This document shows, one piece after another, positions 11,891 to 27,600 of a stretch of DNA of 64,000 nt. The notes beneath the pieces were generated by a model that was not told where the DNA came from, ran no database searches, and worked only from the letters and a program-made list of their open reading frames with translations. This DNA is from Albula goreensis (lineage: Eukaryota; Chordata; Actinopteri; Albuliformes; Albulidae), in the NCBI GenBank assembly GCA_022829145.1, contig CM040755.1, forward strand, positions 17,956,063-18,020,062, read 5' to 3'. The position numbers and the translations under genes are program-made. The stretch's first letter is position 1, and every line of letters starts with the position of its first letter.

Positions 11891-14800
11891 CCAAGTGAAC
11901 AATTTAATAGGATCTGTCCTCATTTTTTTCAGACATCTAATATTGTGCACACCAAAGAGGAGAACTCATTTCATTTAACAAAAGTTAGCTATCTTGCTTT
12001 TGCTTCTGTCTCGTCAGCCATCTGCCATCAGCTTGGCTATGCAGGAGCTGTTAATGTTCATTATATGTACATGGAATGTTGTACCAACAAACAAAATCAA
12101 AAATGTTTTATTGATTTTAATTTTAATTTTAAAATAACATTTCATTTTCCAAAACCATGCTGGTAGAAAGATTAAATCACATATCTCCATGACATGCCCT
12201 GTCACACCATGCATGATAACACCATGCCTTTAAGATGATTTGTCCATGCAAAAAAGAATATCTGCTCCTGTGACACACTGAAAGTGATATTCACACATCC
12301 ATGTGCTTCACCCACTATTTTTGGCCTGGTTTATAATCAGCTATTTCATCAAAACTGAGACAAAGCCTCTCCTTTAATCTCTGTCTGAGGATTCACAAAT
12401 AACAGGATACAGCAGGGGACACCACGAATTAAGGTTCATCCTGCCTGCGTTAGCTAAGGCCAGAAACACTTTCTATTAAGCTTCATCACCAAACCCATTT
12501 GTCTTGCTTGGCAGCCATATCCAGTCATAACTTATTCATGGCACTAAAAATGTTTTGAGTATCTCTGATCTTGTACTTGCTGCTCAGCTATTTGTATACA
12601 GCAGTCTGTGTTGCAGAAATGGTTGGAAACTGACTTAATTACACTTTCAAAAGAAAATGCTTTTGAGAGAAAACTTTACTATTTGTCCAGACATTTGGAT
12701 ACTGCTCTGCCCCCATTAAACCCAAATTTGTTCTGACAGTCTACAGTAATGAAGACAGAGAAATCATTAGCATTTATTCATCATTCAACTCTAAATGGAT
12801 TTCAAAAATGTGGAATATTTTATGAGTCTAGTGAATCATTTTCCCTAATATCTGGGTGAAATTCCATATGACAGTCCCTAATGAGACTGTGGGAGACAGT
12901 GCAGAAAAGCAATACATGGCTTACCCTAACATTCCTGCCACTTTCCACTAATCACTGGCAACTGTAACTTTAATTACCGAAACACTGCTTACTACCAACA
13001 ACTACCAGCCTCTACAGTTTCATCATAGTTCTTTAGAGGCATTGGTGGATGTATTTTAAACACTTACTTTAATACAAATGCTTACTTTCTTTCAGGGCAT
13101 AAGGTATACTATCTAATTACAATAGGTTTACATTTAATTTGTATGAAATGTAACCAACCCTTGGAAGTTACAATCAGAAAGAGTCAACAGAAAATGACTC
13201 TGCCTTATTCATTAAGGCACAACAGAGGTAAGGAAATGATGGCACTCAAGGTATCACCAAAACAAAATGCCCCTTTATGATGTTTAATCTTATTGCCACT
13301 GCAAGTGTAAAAACTGGGAATATGCTTACATTGTTATCATCCATAACAAAGGCTGTATGTAACTACTGATACATCTGCTGTGTGAAAAGAGGCATAGATT
13401 CATCCTCATGCAAATAAGGGGAGTCACATGGTCACAAGCTTGAATTAACAAGCAAAGATTGCCCTGGTAGGCTTAACAATATGGTCGACCCCATGGCGGA
13501 AAAAAGGGAATCAGTTTCAAAAAGAGAAACTCTGACTGAATTTTGGTCCTTCCTTTTGCCTTTGGCCAGCTGCCAAACAAACTGAAGAAGTGACAATTAC
13601 TTTGAACTGGCTAGTGTAAATAAAGCAGCTCACACAACACAAACTGCTCTCTTAGTCCTAAATAATGACCTGTGGGAGTAAATGCATGCTTCAACAGCAT
13701 TCTGTTATGAATAAATCACTTCTAATAACACACAATTTCACATTTGTTGCAGTTCTTTTACAAGACATGCAAACAATGTGCCCAGGACAATTATGTAACA
13801 ATTAAGTAATAATCTTATCTCAATAATGAAGGATTCAGATTCCTTAAATGTGTATATTTTGTTCATAACTTCTAGAGTTTATAAATTGCAGTTACAAAAC
13901 ACATCCATATTTGGTCTTTTATCTATGTACACATTCTTCAAGGAAAGCAAAGTATTTTCAACCACAGAAAAACTACTCCTACTTTTCACAAAAAACAGTT
14001 TTAATTTTTAATGAGAGACCTTCATTTGCCTGTAATTCACTGACATCCTTTGTTTCTGAGGCCTGCCAGGATAGCGTATCTTCATTCTGGCAGCCACAGA
14101 TTGATATCATTTGGATCACTTAGGTCTGTCATAATAATCAGCAGATGCTTGGAGACACCAAAATGTCAAAAAGTAAATCAGCATCTGAACTCTCCATCTT
14201 TTATTGCAATCTGTCAGCATACATCAACCAGATGCAGAGCAGAGTTAATATAGATCAAGAATGAGCATGTACTGTGAGTCCAATATATAAATGCTTATTG
14301 AATTTCAGCACTGTTATGTCATTTTCTGGCATTAATGTATTGCGAAGAGGATATTCACCTAATAAATTACATTTAATAATATTTTTATTAATATAATAAT
14401 GTCATAAACAGAGATACTGACACACATTTCAATGAGATAATCCTCAGTTACTTGGTGGTCATTTGGAAAATGTTTGGGAAGACTCAATTCAGTAGGTGAA
14501 TGAGGCAATGGTAGAGAATAAAGATAAGACACTCACACATTTGTGAGTACCGTGTGAGATTCCTTTTAGTGAGTGGATGGAATCAGAGAATGCTCAGAAT
14601 TTCATGGTTTCTAACCTCAATCACTTTAACTCTACCCACTGTAAGTCCCGAACAAAGGTACAGTCAGACTAGACCTGGGGAAGGACCCAGACCACAAATC
14701 TGCAGATAAGAATATTACCTCTTGTGACAACCAGGCAGCTAAGTTATTAATGCTAAGTGCTGAGAAGCATCAAATGATCTGCTGCTGAATCCACTATAAC

Positions 14801-15718
14801 TACCAGAGTGGGAACACAAAGGGAAACAAAGAATTAATACAGTTAATACTATATTCCTTTGTGGCTTGCTGAGCATTTAAGCACACCCTTAATACCTCCT
14901 CAATTTTCTCACAGTCAATATGTAGAGAGCAAAATCATGTTCTAATCTCCTGGGGCAAGTTCATTTAAAACATTACTGTAAACAGTCTTAAAGGCCTACT
15001 TCAACTAACTTCATTTTTTACTGGGAGAGGTCCTCTAAGAATAGTGCGAGGATACTCCAACAGAACATATGCCATGATACGTGGGAAATTGTTTTACAAG
15101 GAAGGCAATTACTAATACCTTCACTAATACTTTAATCGGAATTTTCATTTTCAGACTCTGATCATTCTACAACACTCTTTTCAAATACAGAATGCAAAAC
15201 AATGAAGTGAGCCTTTATTTTTGAGATCTTGGAGGAACAGTCTGGTTAAGACCAGCTTAAAATACTGGACATGGAAAAAACTATCATGAATGCTGATCAA
15301 CCAAATTCCACACACAATGGCCCAAGTTACAGATAGAAAACCAATAAGTATCACCCTGTGTGAACTTTGACTTTAACATTGTGAGAAGAAAATGGACAGA
15401 ATTCAATAACCATAGAATGCATCTAGCTCCAGGTTCACCAGAGTCCATGTAAAAATGTCTAACTCAGAGGCCACTTTTCACTATTGAAAAGCAAAACCCA
15501 AAAAGCATGGGGGTTGCAATATAAACATTTGTCAAAGCACATAACTTTATGTTTTGCCACTATGCAAAATACTTGTTCCTGTTGTATAAAAATACAGTTC
15601 TATGGCAATAACAGCTTGTTGAGAGAGACCCAGTGGTCCAGAAGTGATCCAGGAATTATGTCCTCTATTGGTAGGTGGTGCTGGGGTAAGAGACAGAGCT
15701 ACACTTACTCTGTGGATT
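11891..15718. other. Anonymous AT-rich DNA
   Basis: No gene, RNA or mobile element is supported. A small TTTTAAT repeat lies near 12115-12130. Confidence 0.5.
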
Positions 15719-15838
15719 GAATGGTTCATATCCCTTAGGACTAACTCATTTCCCCCAGGAATGGAGCATATCCTTCTGGAATAGGGTTTTTCCATCATGA
15801 ATGATTCATATTCCTTCTAGTCTGTAATGCCACCGCCA
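15719..15838. repeat. Degenerate 40-bp tandem repeat, three copies
   Basis: Copies begin at 15719, 15759 and 15799. Each starts GAATGGTTCATATCCCTT or a close variant (GAATGGAGCATATCCTTC, GAATGATTCATATTCCTT). Spacing is exactly 40 bp, but the second half of each unit has diverged. Not coding. Confidence 0.6.
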
Positions 15839-17790
15839 CAGCAAATGGCCTGGAACAGGACCTCTTCTCCTCTCTTTGATTGATAAAGACTCACTCTGTT
15901 TTCTCAAACAGTTTATATGCTTATGAAAATGTTTACACTGCATTGTGCTTTACTCACAGAAAGCATAATGCTGAAGGCATTTTATAGCAATAGTATAATT
16001 ACCAAACTGCAATGTTGGGCTACCATTGTGATTCTGTATGATAGTACCTGATTTAATATCTAAAATCTGTCTAGAGACATGCAGGGAACAGTTTATAGTA
16101 TGCAGAATAACTTTGTTTTTACAGTGGAGCTTTACATTTCATGTAAGTAATGTATGTAAATACAAGTTGTAGGTATGTCCATTATAGGAACACATTGTAA
16201 ATAATGTTGAAGGTCACAAAAGGTTTTCTGTTGTAAGAACATTATACTCACTTTAAACTAAACCTGAACTTGTACGATAATTAAACCAGTAATTAAAGTT
16301 GTGCAAGCATCCTGAAATGTGATGATTTGTGATGATGGCAGGTGTCCAAATTAGGTTGTTGTATCAGCATCTTGCTGCTGGAGGACTGAACTGCAGGTTA
16401 AGACGATTAGGCTGCTGAAAAGAAATTTTGTAGTTATGAGACATTAAACTACTTTCGGTAGGAGGATAAAGTCTGCAATAATGCAGAGAGTGAAGTTATT
16501 GGCTTTTCTTTTCCCAGGGCATCATCCATGTCATTTTAATGTGATTCAAAATGAAAATCAAGATTCTATTACTGACATTTTAGGTGCAATGTGACTCACT
16601 TCTATGTCTCAGTACCTTCACTCATACATACCTCAAACAATATCCATTCCTGTATCTCAGGTCATCCAGACATCCTGTGTACCACTCACAGGGCTCTTAG
16701 CAGCTTTTGAATCATTTGCACATACAAATCACAGATTTCAGACCTGTGATCTGGTTAAATTGTGACACCATTTTTCCACTCAAAAGATAATAACTTTTTG
16801 AAAAAGATAACTTTATTTTTAAATTTCTTTGTTTATGCAGCTTTTAATATAGTTTGTCTCCTACTGTCCTAATTGCTTAGCTGTATCTGACATATGCAAA
16901 CAGCTCTTTTGCTTATAGTTCCTGTACACTTTGCTTTTCAAAATAAAGATCATGGTGACTTTGTAGAGGAGTCATTGTGGTGATTGTGGTAGTGCACACT
17001 GGTCATTTGTATTGGTAATATGCAAGCACACATTGTAGACTCCATTCTAGTGGGAATTAATTTATCATTTCATTATTAGCATAATCTGGTATCCCAGAGG
17101 ATCATTTTAAATGTAATTGAGTTTCTATAGGTCATCCTCATTTGGAAATGAAAAAGTCATTCAGAAAAATGGACAAAAGCAGCAATTTCTTCTGTAATTG
17201 GGAGCATAAATAGAAGTATATCTGGAGTCATCTTGATATGAACTCTGTCTTGGGTGATAATTGAGTTAGAAAAAGGCATCGCTTGAAAAGTTTTGACAGC
17301 TTGGTAATCCACAGTGGATTTACAGTCTCTCTGCTGATCAGGAAAATACTTAAATGGTCCATGTGGAGGCATATTCTCTTTTCTCAGGTAACAACAATGT
17401 GTGTTTAACATTCTGTCAGTTCACCTGCAGACTCCCTAGTGGTAAGAGGCAATGAGGTAATTAGAATATACTGGTGACAGGTTTCACAGACTTGTCTTCA
17501 CTCAGTATTGCTCACACTGTCTCCCTTAGACACCACTCAGGGGAGGGTAAATGATGTCACATATCATGGCATTTTATTTTGGCCAGTGGATTGTGGGAGA
17601 TGGGACATGGGAACATTACCAGTGTCTGGCCCCTGCGCCAGACACAGTGCAGTCCTTGGGGACCTCCTCATACCAGGCTGTGAATCACTGAACCAATCAC
17701 TGCATTTTGATTCTGTCCAGCTCGGCCTGAGTCTGCCTGATGAGCAGGATGCTTCAGAATGAGAGTAAAGGAGAACTCAGAATAACACAA
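15839..17790. other. Anonymous DNA
   Basis: No supported gene. Small open frames on both strands lack any recognisable motif. Confidence 0.5.
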
Positions 17791-18240
17791 ACAGAGCTGC
17801 AAGACCTGCAGACCCACAGTGCTGCAGTGATGCTGACAGAGCTGCAAGACCTGCAGACCCACAGTGCTGCAGTGATGCTGACAGAGCTGCAAGACCTGCA
17901 GACCCACAGTGCTGCAGTGATGCTGACAGAGCTGCAAGACCTGCAGACCCAAAGTGCTGCAGTGATGCTGACAGAGCTGCAAGACCTGCAGACCCACAGT
18001 GCTGCAGTGATGCTGACAGAGCTGCAAGACCTGCAGACCCAAAGTGCTGCAGTGATGCTGACAGAGCTGCAAGACCTGCAGACCCACAGTGCTGCAGTGA
18101 TGCTGACAGAGCTGCAAGACCTGCAGACCCAAAGTGCTGCAGTGATGCTGACAGAGCTGCAAGACCTGCAGACCCACAGTGCTGCAGTGATGCTGACAGA
18201 GCTGCAAGACCTGCAGACCCACAGTGCTGCAGTGACGCGA
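17791..18240. repeat. 45-bp minisatellite, ten copies, open on both strands
   Basis: Ten head-to-tail units of exactly 45 bp start at 17791, 17836, 17881, 17926, 17971, 18016, 18061, 18106, 18151 and 18196. They are nearly identical; the tenth differs in its last bases. The main variable base is C or A in GACCCAC/AAGT. Units 4, 6 and 8 carry A and the rest C, so units 3-9 alternate as a 90-bp higher-order unit. Each unit has two CTGCAG sites and appears to be built from a ~20-25 bp sub-repeat (ACAGAGCTGCA / ACAGTGCTGCA). Because 45 is a multiple of 3, frames stay open on both strands: the + frame repeats TELQDLQTHSAAVML, the - frame GLQVLQLCQHHCSTV. No start context, splice sites or flanking coding sequence support translation. 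Confidence 0.95.
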
Positions 18241-19403
18241 ACAGAGGCGCTCCCTTTATGAATTGATAAATTTAGCCGAATTATATGAGATTCGGAGGTG
18301 CTACAGGCAGCATTAATAAATCATCCAGTGATAATCTCTTCATCCTCGGTAGATGAAGACTCAGGGGAATTGACTGAGGTTTTTACATTTTAAAGAGATT
18401 AATAAAATGGATTACAGAAACTGTTCCAATCTCATTTCTTTCAGTGGAAAATGAGGGCATAGTTAGGTATTAATTAAGGATACATTTCACACTGATAGCA
18501 GGCAGTCTTTTCCACAAAGTTGTTGTACCTTTGGTCAGCTTATCAGGCCTTGTGCAGGAAGTATTTACCATTAGGAATAACTGACCATTAGAATTGATTG
18601 ATCCAAACAATGCCTCTTCTCATAATGAAAAATAGGCTGGGATAAAAATGTGTTGTGATTTTTCTCAACAAGAATATTTTGATGGGTCAATTTTCATAAT
18701 TGCTGAACTTGCCAAACTGTGTTGATGAAGATAAAAATGGACACTTGCATTTATTTGTGAGCCAAATTTAAGGACAAATGCATATTGAGTCCTGGCCATT
18801 ATGTTTATTATGATTATTAATGCACAACAGTACAGCAACATTTCACAGAAATCCTGGTTTTTTTAAAAAATGTTTATGTATATTGCTCTGCAAAATCATG
18901 AACAATGAGTGACCAGCAGATGTGCTATTTGACAGGAATATTAGTTGTTGATGCTGAGTGCAGTTAAATATGTAATAACTATACAATACTTAAAATCCTT
19001 CAAATCTCTCTCAGTAATCTGATGTGTTGAGCCATTATCAGCTTTTCTCTACCAAGTTCTGCTTTAACATGTTTTATGTCTCAGATGGAAATTCAATAGG
19101 CCCAAATGAAACAGAGCAGGATCATTATGATTTTCAACATCCCAACCAGTTACTCTGCACCCACAGATCACAACGGTTTTTTTTTTTTTTTTTTTGATGG
19201 ACAAGAAGTCAGGTGGAATGTCCCACTAAAGTAGTTTGGTCCTCAATGCAGTAACTTACTGTAGATGTAAGATATTCTTGATATGATATGTATTTAGAAT
19301 AAAATGAATGTTATGTTTTCCCTAGTTGGAGATGTAAAACAATTTGTTACAGCTTCCCCATCATCCATACAAACTACCCAGAAACACAAAAGCATTTCTG
19401 AGC
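18241..19403. other. Anonymous DNA; T19 tract
   Basis: Nothing gene-like is visible. A run of 19 T lies at 19177-19195. It could be the oligo-A tail of a minus-strand retroposed copy, but no recognisable element adjoins it. Confidence 0.5.
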
Positions 19404-19825
19404 TGCTCACTATAGACATAAACAGAACAGCTCTATAAACAGATCAACTCTACTCTCAAAACACAGTGAATTGCTAAAATGCTCTCTACAGGGAATAAAA
19501 TCATTATTCTGTTATTGAACCCAAAACACCTCCTCCCTCTTCAGTTATTCACCATAGAGAATAACAGCACTGCTCTGTTACATTCCATTTACCAGGCACC
19601 ATTATGCAGTGTGACTTAGCAAGCCTAATATTTTCACTCACATTATTCATTTCACATTATCCATTTCTCTCATTGTATGGTTGGATATTTTATGAGAGCA
19701 GTTCTCTAAATTGAAGTGGCAACCTCAAAGTTATAAACACAGCTGCCCAATTACAGTACCTAAATCACACCCTTACTCCCAAACTGCTCACAACAAATAA
19801 TAACAGTATTCCTCTGTTATTAAAT
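19404..19825. repeat. Degenerate dispersed/tandem repeat, four copies
   Basis: Four related ~40-bp blocks occur at about 19404, 19480, 19547 and 19784. Each resembles TGCTCACTAxAGxxAATAA followed by CAGxATTxCTCTGTTATT. Each is preceded by an ACCCAAAACAC-like stretch. The first three are 67-76 bp apart; the fourth is displaced by unrelated sequence. It looks like an old tandem array. Confidence 0.45.
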
Positions 19826-19835
19826 GCAGAAGGAT

Positions 19836-19859
19836 AGAATTCTCAATTTTGAGAATTCT
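19836..19859. repeat. Perfect 11-bp palindrome with 2-nt centre
   Basis: AGAATTCTCAA (19836-19846) and TTGAGAATTCT (19849-19859) are exact reverse complements separated by TT. No flanking element is recognised. Confidence 0.85.
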
Positions 19860-21719
<1,860 letters not shown>

Positions 21720-21738
21720 CTGAGAGAGTGTTTTTTTC

Positions 21739-21783
<45 letters not shown>
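21739..21783. repeat. (TG)n(AG)n compound microsatellite
   Basis: A short TG run (21739-21750) passes without a break into about 16 AG units (21751-21783). The AG part is a mirror-repeat homopurine tract capable of triplex (H-DNA) structure. Confidence 0.95.
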
Positions 21784-21788
<5 letters not shown>

Positions 21789-21810
21789 TATTTTCTGTGT
21801 ATATGTATGT

Positions 21811-21811
<1 letters not shown>

Positions 21812-21848
<37 letters not shown>
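21812..21848. repeat. (GT)n microsatellite, about 18 units
   Basis: Third block of the compound microsatellite, separated from the AG block by about 28 unique bases. Confidence 0.95.
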
Positions 21849-21852
<4 letters not shown>

Positions 21853-24800
21853 TGTAGATGCTGTTGTCTTAGGGTCTGGAGCATGTTTCTGTAAAGCAGT
21901 GCAAGGCCGTGGGGGGAAGTGAGCAGCTATTTGTCTATGTTCCCTCTTAATAAGTTCAGACCTGTGGTGTCTGTACAAGGATTAATTGAGCCTGTCTCTC
22001 CTGAGCTCTGGGTGATTCTTCTTCTTCTGAAGGCATGCTGCTGCTGCTGCTGCCGAATCTGACTGATTAGTTACCATAACGTAACCGAAATACAACCATG
22101 CTTCCAACAGAGCCCATGTGATGGATGCCTGTTCCCCTGGCAGCACCATCCACATGCATGTGCTGACACTCTAACCATGGCAGCTTTGAAGGTGTTTTTT
22201 CAAATTGCACATATTCTGTTAGAAACATTACATTTTTTTAAGAATGTATTTGTGTTTCATTATGGATCAGTGGTGTCAATCATGCTGTTTTTGTATCAGC
22301 TGATTGATTTTTTCCCCTTTACAACAACACAGCCCTCAATACTTGACAAACACAGCCCACTGAGTACCCGGTATATCATAACGTGCCTAATCTCCCTGAA
22401 CCTTATTTGTATTTGATCCCTTATATACCACAAAGCTTTTTAACTTTGGTAAACAAGCTGAAGTAAAAATTATTAACAGACTGTTTTAGTGCACAAACAA
22501 CTGTCATTATTAATTTTAACACATTAAATGTACTATGTGTCATTTTCCCAGCACAGTGTTATGCACTAAGGTCACACAATTGAGAGCTCTGTTCAATATC
22601 ACATGGTCACTATTAAAGCCCCTCTCTACACATGTTATACACTTTATACAAGCCTTCAGCAATTCCTATATACTTACTTCATTTCAAATGATTCATAGAG
22701 AAAAAGGTATTGGATTGGTAATCAGATTGTAATGACAGGAAACAGCCATTTGTTGTGTTACTTAAAATACTGTGTTATTTGTCATTTATTTTAATTCTGG
22801 AGCTTCCTGTATCTTGGAATTATTGACCAGGGTTCTCCATTGATTGGTTTCAAATACAAAATTTATTTATAATGTAATAATGATACTTGTACTGGATCTT
22901 CTGATCCAGAACTAATTCATTTTATATTCTACACTAAAATATTGCATTACAGAAAGTCTGCCTTGTCAGTTTGGATCTCGCTTTAAACACATTGTGATAT
23001 TTTGTGCATTAAAGCAGATGTGTACCACTCCAGTCTGCCAGTAAATGCCTGTAATTATCTGCAGTGAGGCTGTGGCTTATTTGTTTACTCATTCATTCTC
23101 AAGAGGCATTAGTGGTAATTTTTTATTCCTCGCACAAACTCTTGCAGATGCGTATTTTGAAGTGGGAAGTGTAACATTAGTTCATGCATAACTGCTAACC
23201 TATTCTCACATTAGGTGATTATGACTTTTACTAAGCTTTTGTTCCATGCAACTTTTGTGCATTCATTACATTTAAAAAAATCTAGAGTAAACTCATAACA
23301 TTTGCATAAATGCCTAATAAGCTATGCTGCAGTTATTTTCCCTACTCTGTTACAGACAGGGTGGAAATTGTCTGGCTGTAATTCATTTGTAGCATCTCAT
23401 AAATGAGACCTTCACATCTAAAAAATTGCCACCATGGTTATTTCTTAAATAACTTTAGTTGATTGTTCTCTGTGAATCATTTTGAAAAAAGGTAGAGGCT
23501 TAAGAAGCTTTGAGATCATGTACTGAAACTGGCACAAGAGAATCCAGCAAATCAGTTTTCTGTTGGCATATTGTTGTGTAATTGCTCAGGAATCCAGACT
23601 GTGAGGAAGAATGTAAAAGTCTGAGCCAGCACAGGTTCCAAATTTTCTATTTAAAGGCTGTACCTGCATTACATGGCCCCAGAAACATTTCCTGCAAAAG
23701 TCTGCCTGGTGGTCTATGGGTCCCCCTTATAGATAGTGTGATCTCATCAGCAGTAACATGTTTGGACTTTGATCTTGGTTAGCCAAGAATTGCAGTGTTG
23801 TTTCTTGGAGTTGATAACTTTTTCTGATGAGTTATCACCTTTACCCACTGGTGTCATCTTTGTCTGTCACGCCACATCAGTAGACTGCTAGAATGTACAG
23901 GTTGAAGTAAGCAGACAACTGCAAGCAGGTGATCCATGCACTAACTCTCGAGCTTTACATATACGCTAGCTGTACTGTCAGGTGCTCTGTTTGAGTGTAG
24001 TGCAGCTGCATCTCCGGGGTTGTTGCCCGAACCTCTTTGAACTCTCATCTCACTACATTATCTTCTGTGAGGAGCTCCATTACAGCCCAACTGCCAGAAA
24101 TGTGTGCTGTAGACACCAGGCAAATCAAACCTTATAATTAAGGTCCAGTTCCTCTGCATCCAACCCCCTGTTTTACACCAAATTACACCAAATTATCCCT
24201 CATCCCAGCAATTAAATCAGAGTGGGTCTGTTTTGCTTCTGGTTTCAGTTTATAGTGTTACTCTAAGTCCTTACAGAGTGAATCAGAATGAGACCAAAAC
24301 AAATACTGTGTCAGTCAGGAGAAGGTGCAGTTTGTGTTTGGGGGTTAGGGAGTTGGAAACAGACTCATGCTCATTATCTTACAGTTCAACTTGATTTTCC
24401 AAAACACATGAATCTGATCCAACATGGAGACGTTTCCTCCCCTTGCCTGTTGTGAGGTTGATGATGATCTGTATCAGCTGATTGCCAGCTTTCAGACTGT
24501 GTTGTAATACAGGGGAGAAGTTGGTTTAGGAGATTTATTTGATGTACATTCAGACTGAGTTTGTGCTTGATAAAGACCATAGTGCATGTGGGAGTGAGAG
24601 CTTATCCGCTTTCTCTAGGGAGAATTACACTATTCCATCTATTCCTCTGGCCCATCTGTTCCATGAATGGATCCACCTGCAGCATACCTAGTGCAGCAAT
24701 TCAAATATAAGACAAAACAAAAAGCAAATTCCATAATTACAAATGTAATATTTTTTCATGTTTATCAGGAACAATTTGCACAGTTTCTATTTTGCTTTCT

Positions 24801-27563
24801 ACATTCACATTTGTACATTTATTTAGGTAAATCATGTGTCATGCATTCGGGATTTCAAAACCATTGAAAAATGTAAGATAAAATGCTTTCAGGTTTAAAG
24901 GCTTTGGGGTGTGATGAGTTTTGCAACATACCTCAGGGCTAGCCATTTATAACCCCCATATTATTTATATAAAAATGCATGGAAATTGAGTCCAATGAGT
25001 CCAATCAAAGCTAGCCAACTCTTCAAAGAGGGAAACATAAACTAATAGTTAAACTCTTTTAAGACTTAAGACTCATTTATCTGTGGACTCACTTAAAATT
25101 CACTGCAAATAAAAATATTATAAACCATGCCTTTGATACAAATAAAGTTATTACAAACTATTTCTTTGTTGCAGACAATCATACTATAAACTATACCTTT
25201 GGATGTTATACACCATACCTTTGGTGTAAGACACTATTATGTGACAAGGCAAGGCATAAGATGCAAAGGAACTGCAGGAGACTAGACATGACAGTCACAC
25301 AGTCTGTATTTTCAGGACTATCTGTATTCACAAAATGATAGAACATCTCTGAAGCAGTGTTGAGTAAAGGGATGCTAAATGTCTGCTAAATGGGCAGTCT
25401 TCTCTTCTCTTGTTCTTGTTGCAATGACACCAGGAGTGGGGCCATTAAGTCCATTACATTTCCTCTGCTCAAGTTTAAAAATGACATCTTGACTTACCCT
25501 GATTCACTGCTCAGCCTGCTGGCCTACATGGATACCCATCACTTCAACACTCTGCCAGCTTCACTGGATTTTATTTTCTTTGTAGTGATTCTATTGCTGT
25601 GGAACTGGCAATGCTGAAAAAACAAAGACACACTAAGTGCTTAATCAAAATTTTAGTCTGCTATAATATAAAATACTAAATTAATCATCCATACCAGTGT
25701 CTCTTGGCATACTATTTGTATATTCCAGGCAGTCATGAATGTGTGATATGCTTGGAGGCTTTTCTAGCGACTCACTACATCGATCCCTGAGAGCATACAG
25801 TGCACACTGGGTAGTAAAGCAGTTATTCATAGTCAGTAAGCTGCATTAACATTAAAGAGGGACATTCAAATCAGCCGTGGGCACAGAGTGTTTAAATAAA
25901 TTTTATCAGTATTGATTAGCCACTATGGAGATGCAGCTAAAAGAACTTTGTTTAAACACCCCACTGATTGTGCCTTCACATAATTAAAGACCCTTATGAT
26001 AAGTTATTACTGTTCAGGCTATATGCCCTCAAACTCTGTTACTATACCAGATTGGAACAGTAGTATAAGCACAATTCCAACAGAGTGTCAATGTGGATTG
26101 TCCTCATTATGAAGCATTTTGAATTGCATGATGCTGAACTATAGGGAAAGACTCCTAGTGTATCCTGTATTCCTAAACTCTTTTGGCTTGTAAACCAAAC
26201 CGTACACAACAATAAACTTAAAGCCAGCAGGACTGCAAAATATGCAAAAACTGAACAATGAACTCCAAAAAGAATGTACATGCTCACTATGTTAATATTA
26301 TATCACTCTACATAATATCACACTATCTCCAAAATCTATACACATCAGCATTTGTAAAATCTGAACCACTGTACATATGGATACATGTTCAATATAGACT
26401 CAGAAATATCAAATTCATTTGAATACAATATATTTTCTGATATAGTAAAAATGCAAGTGATATGAATAAATGGTGCATACCTGAAATAATATACCGTTGT
26501 ATTATACAGCAGCTGCATCACTGTTTATAATTTAACATTTCAATAATAAATCTGTCCAGAATGGCTCACATCCTGCATAACAGTTCATGCTGCTGGTTGA
26601 TCACTGAAGCAACAAGTAATTTTTGGGAAACTGTCATTCACCACTGCACCCACTAGACCTCTGCTTACTACACCACACAGTTACATTAGCACCCCAGCTC
26701 GTAATTAGTGCAGTTGATTCCAATAGAAAGAGAGACAATACCCCAAGTGGCACAAATTGAGAACTTCTGTGACAATGGCATTGATTTTAACATACAGTGA
26801 CAGATGGTAAATCACAACTGTCTTGAGGACCAATCAACCCATCAATCACTGGCATTTACATAAGAAACCTCAATGGGCAAATGCTGGGTAACTGAAGTGT
26901 TGAGTAATTGGATAGTTCAAATGCACCATGTAGTGATGAATAAAGAGGCAAGCCCTCCTCACATATGGAATTATTGTAATCTTTGTGAGTTTCACTCACC
27001 ACTCTGATGTTTGTGTTGATGTTCCCATACACCTCCTGCATCTTTTTCATAGATTGGTGAGGTACTTTGTTGTGCAATTATTTGTTCTCAGCGTAAAAAA
27101 ATATGAGGCTTAAAGGATTCATGAAAGATGGTGCTCCTCTAACTTTGTTACAGCTCTTTTTGCTCCCTGTAGTTAATGCCATATCAGCAGAAATGAAAAC
27201 ATTATTACATTTCATCAGAAAAACTTGGTCTTTGAAAAATTTGGGTCAGGCTGCTAAAGTAAGATGAAGTGGCATTCAGAAAAAAGTGACATTCAATGCT
27301 GGTTGCCATGGACAACACATCTGAGCTGCAGCTCACCTTTAATTATAATTACAATTACAAATAGACATAAGTTCAGTCCTCAAATTCATCAAATTTGGAT
27401 GTACTGTAAATTAATCTGACAGGAGGAATAAACAAGGCAGCTAAACCTTTTTGGCTTCTGTCTTGAAAAGCCTGGAAAGCCATCAGGACCATGGACAGTG
27501 CCAGCCTCAGCAAGCGGCTCCATATTCATGCACAGCTCTGGCTGATGGGTGATCAGCCTTATT
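21849..27563. other. Anonymous DNA with minor repeats
   Basis: No gene supported. A (CTG)5 run lies at about 22036-22052. Four loose copies of an ATAAACCATACCTTTG-like motif lie at 25120-25235. ACACCAAATT is duplicated near 24176-24195. Otherwise unique AT-rich sequence. Confidence 0.45.
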
Positions 27564-27600
27564 GTATCAAATCAAATCAAATTATCTTTATTGTAACATG
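27564..27600. repeat. (ATCAA)n followed by ATTATCTTTATTG, probable retroelement end
   Basis: Three ATCAA units are followed by ATTATCTTTATTGTAACATG-like sequence. Short ATCAA-type tandem tails followed by TTTATTG mark the 3' ends of interspersed elements in many fish genomes, here on the minus strand. The body of the element could not be followed with confidence. Confidence 0.3.

Noticed and set aside
17668..18261. 184- and 173-codon frames on both strands as a repeat protein
   Set aside because: The 45-bp unit keeps all phases constant, so open frames are automatic. Simultaneous openness on both strands and lack of flanking coding sequence argue against a gene.
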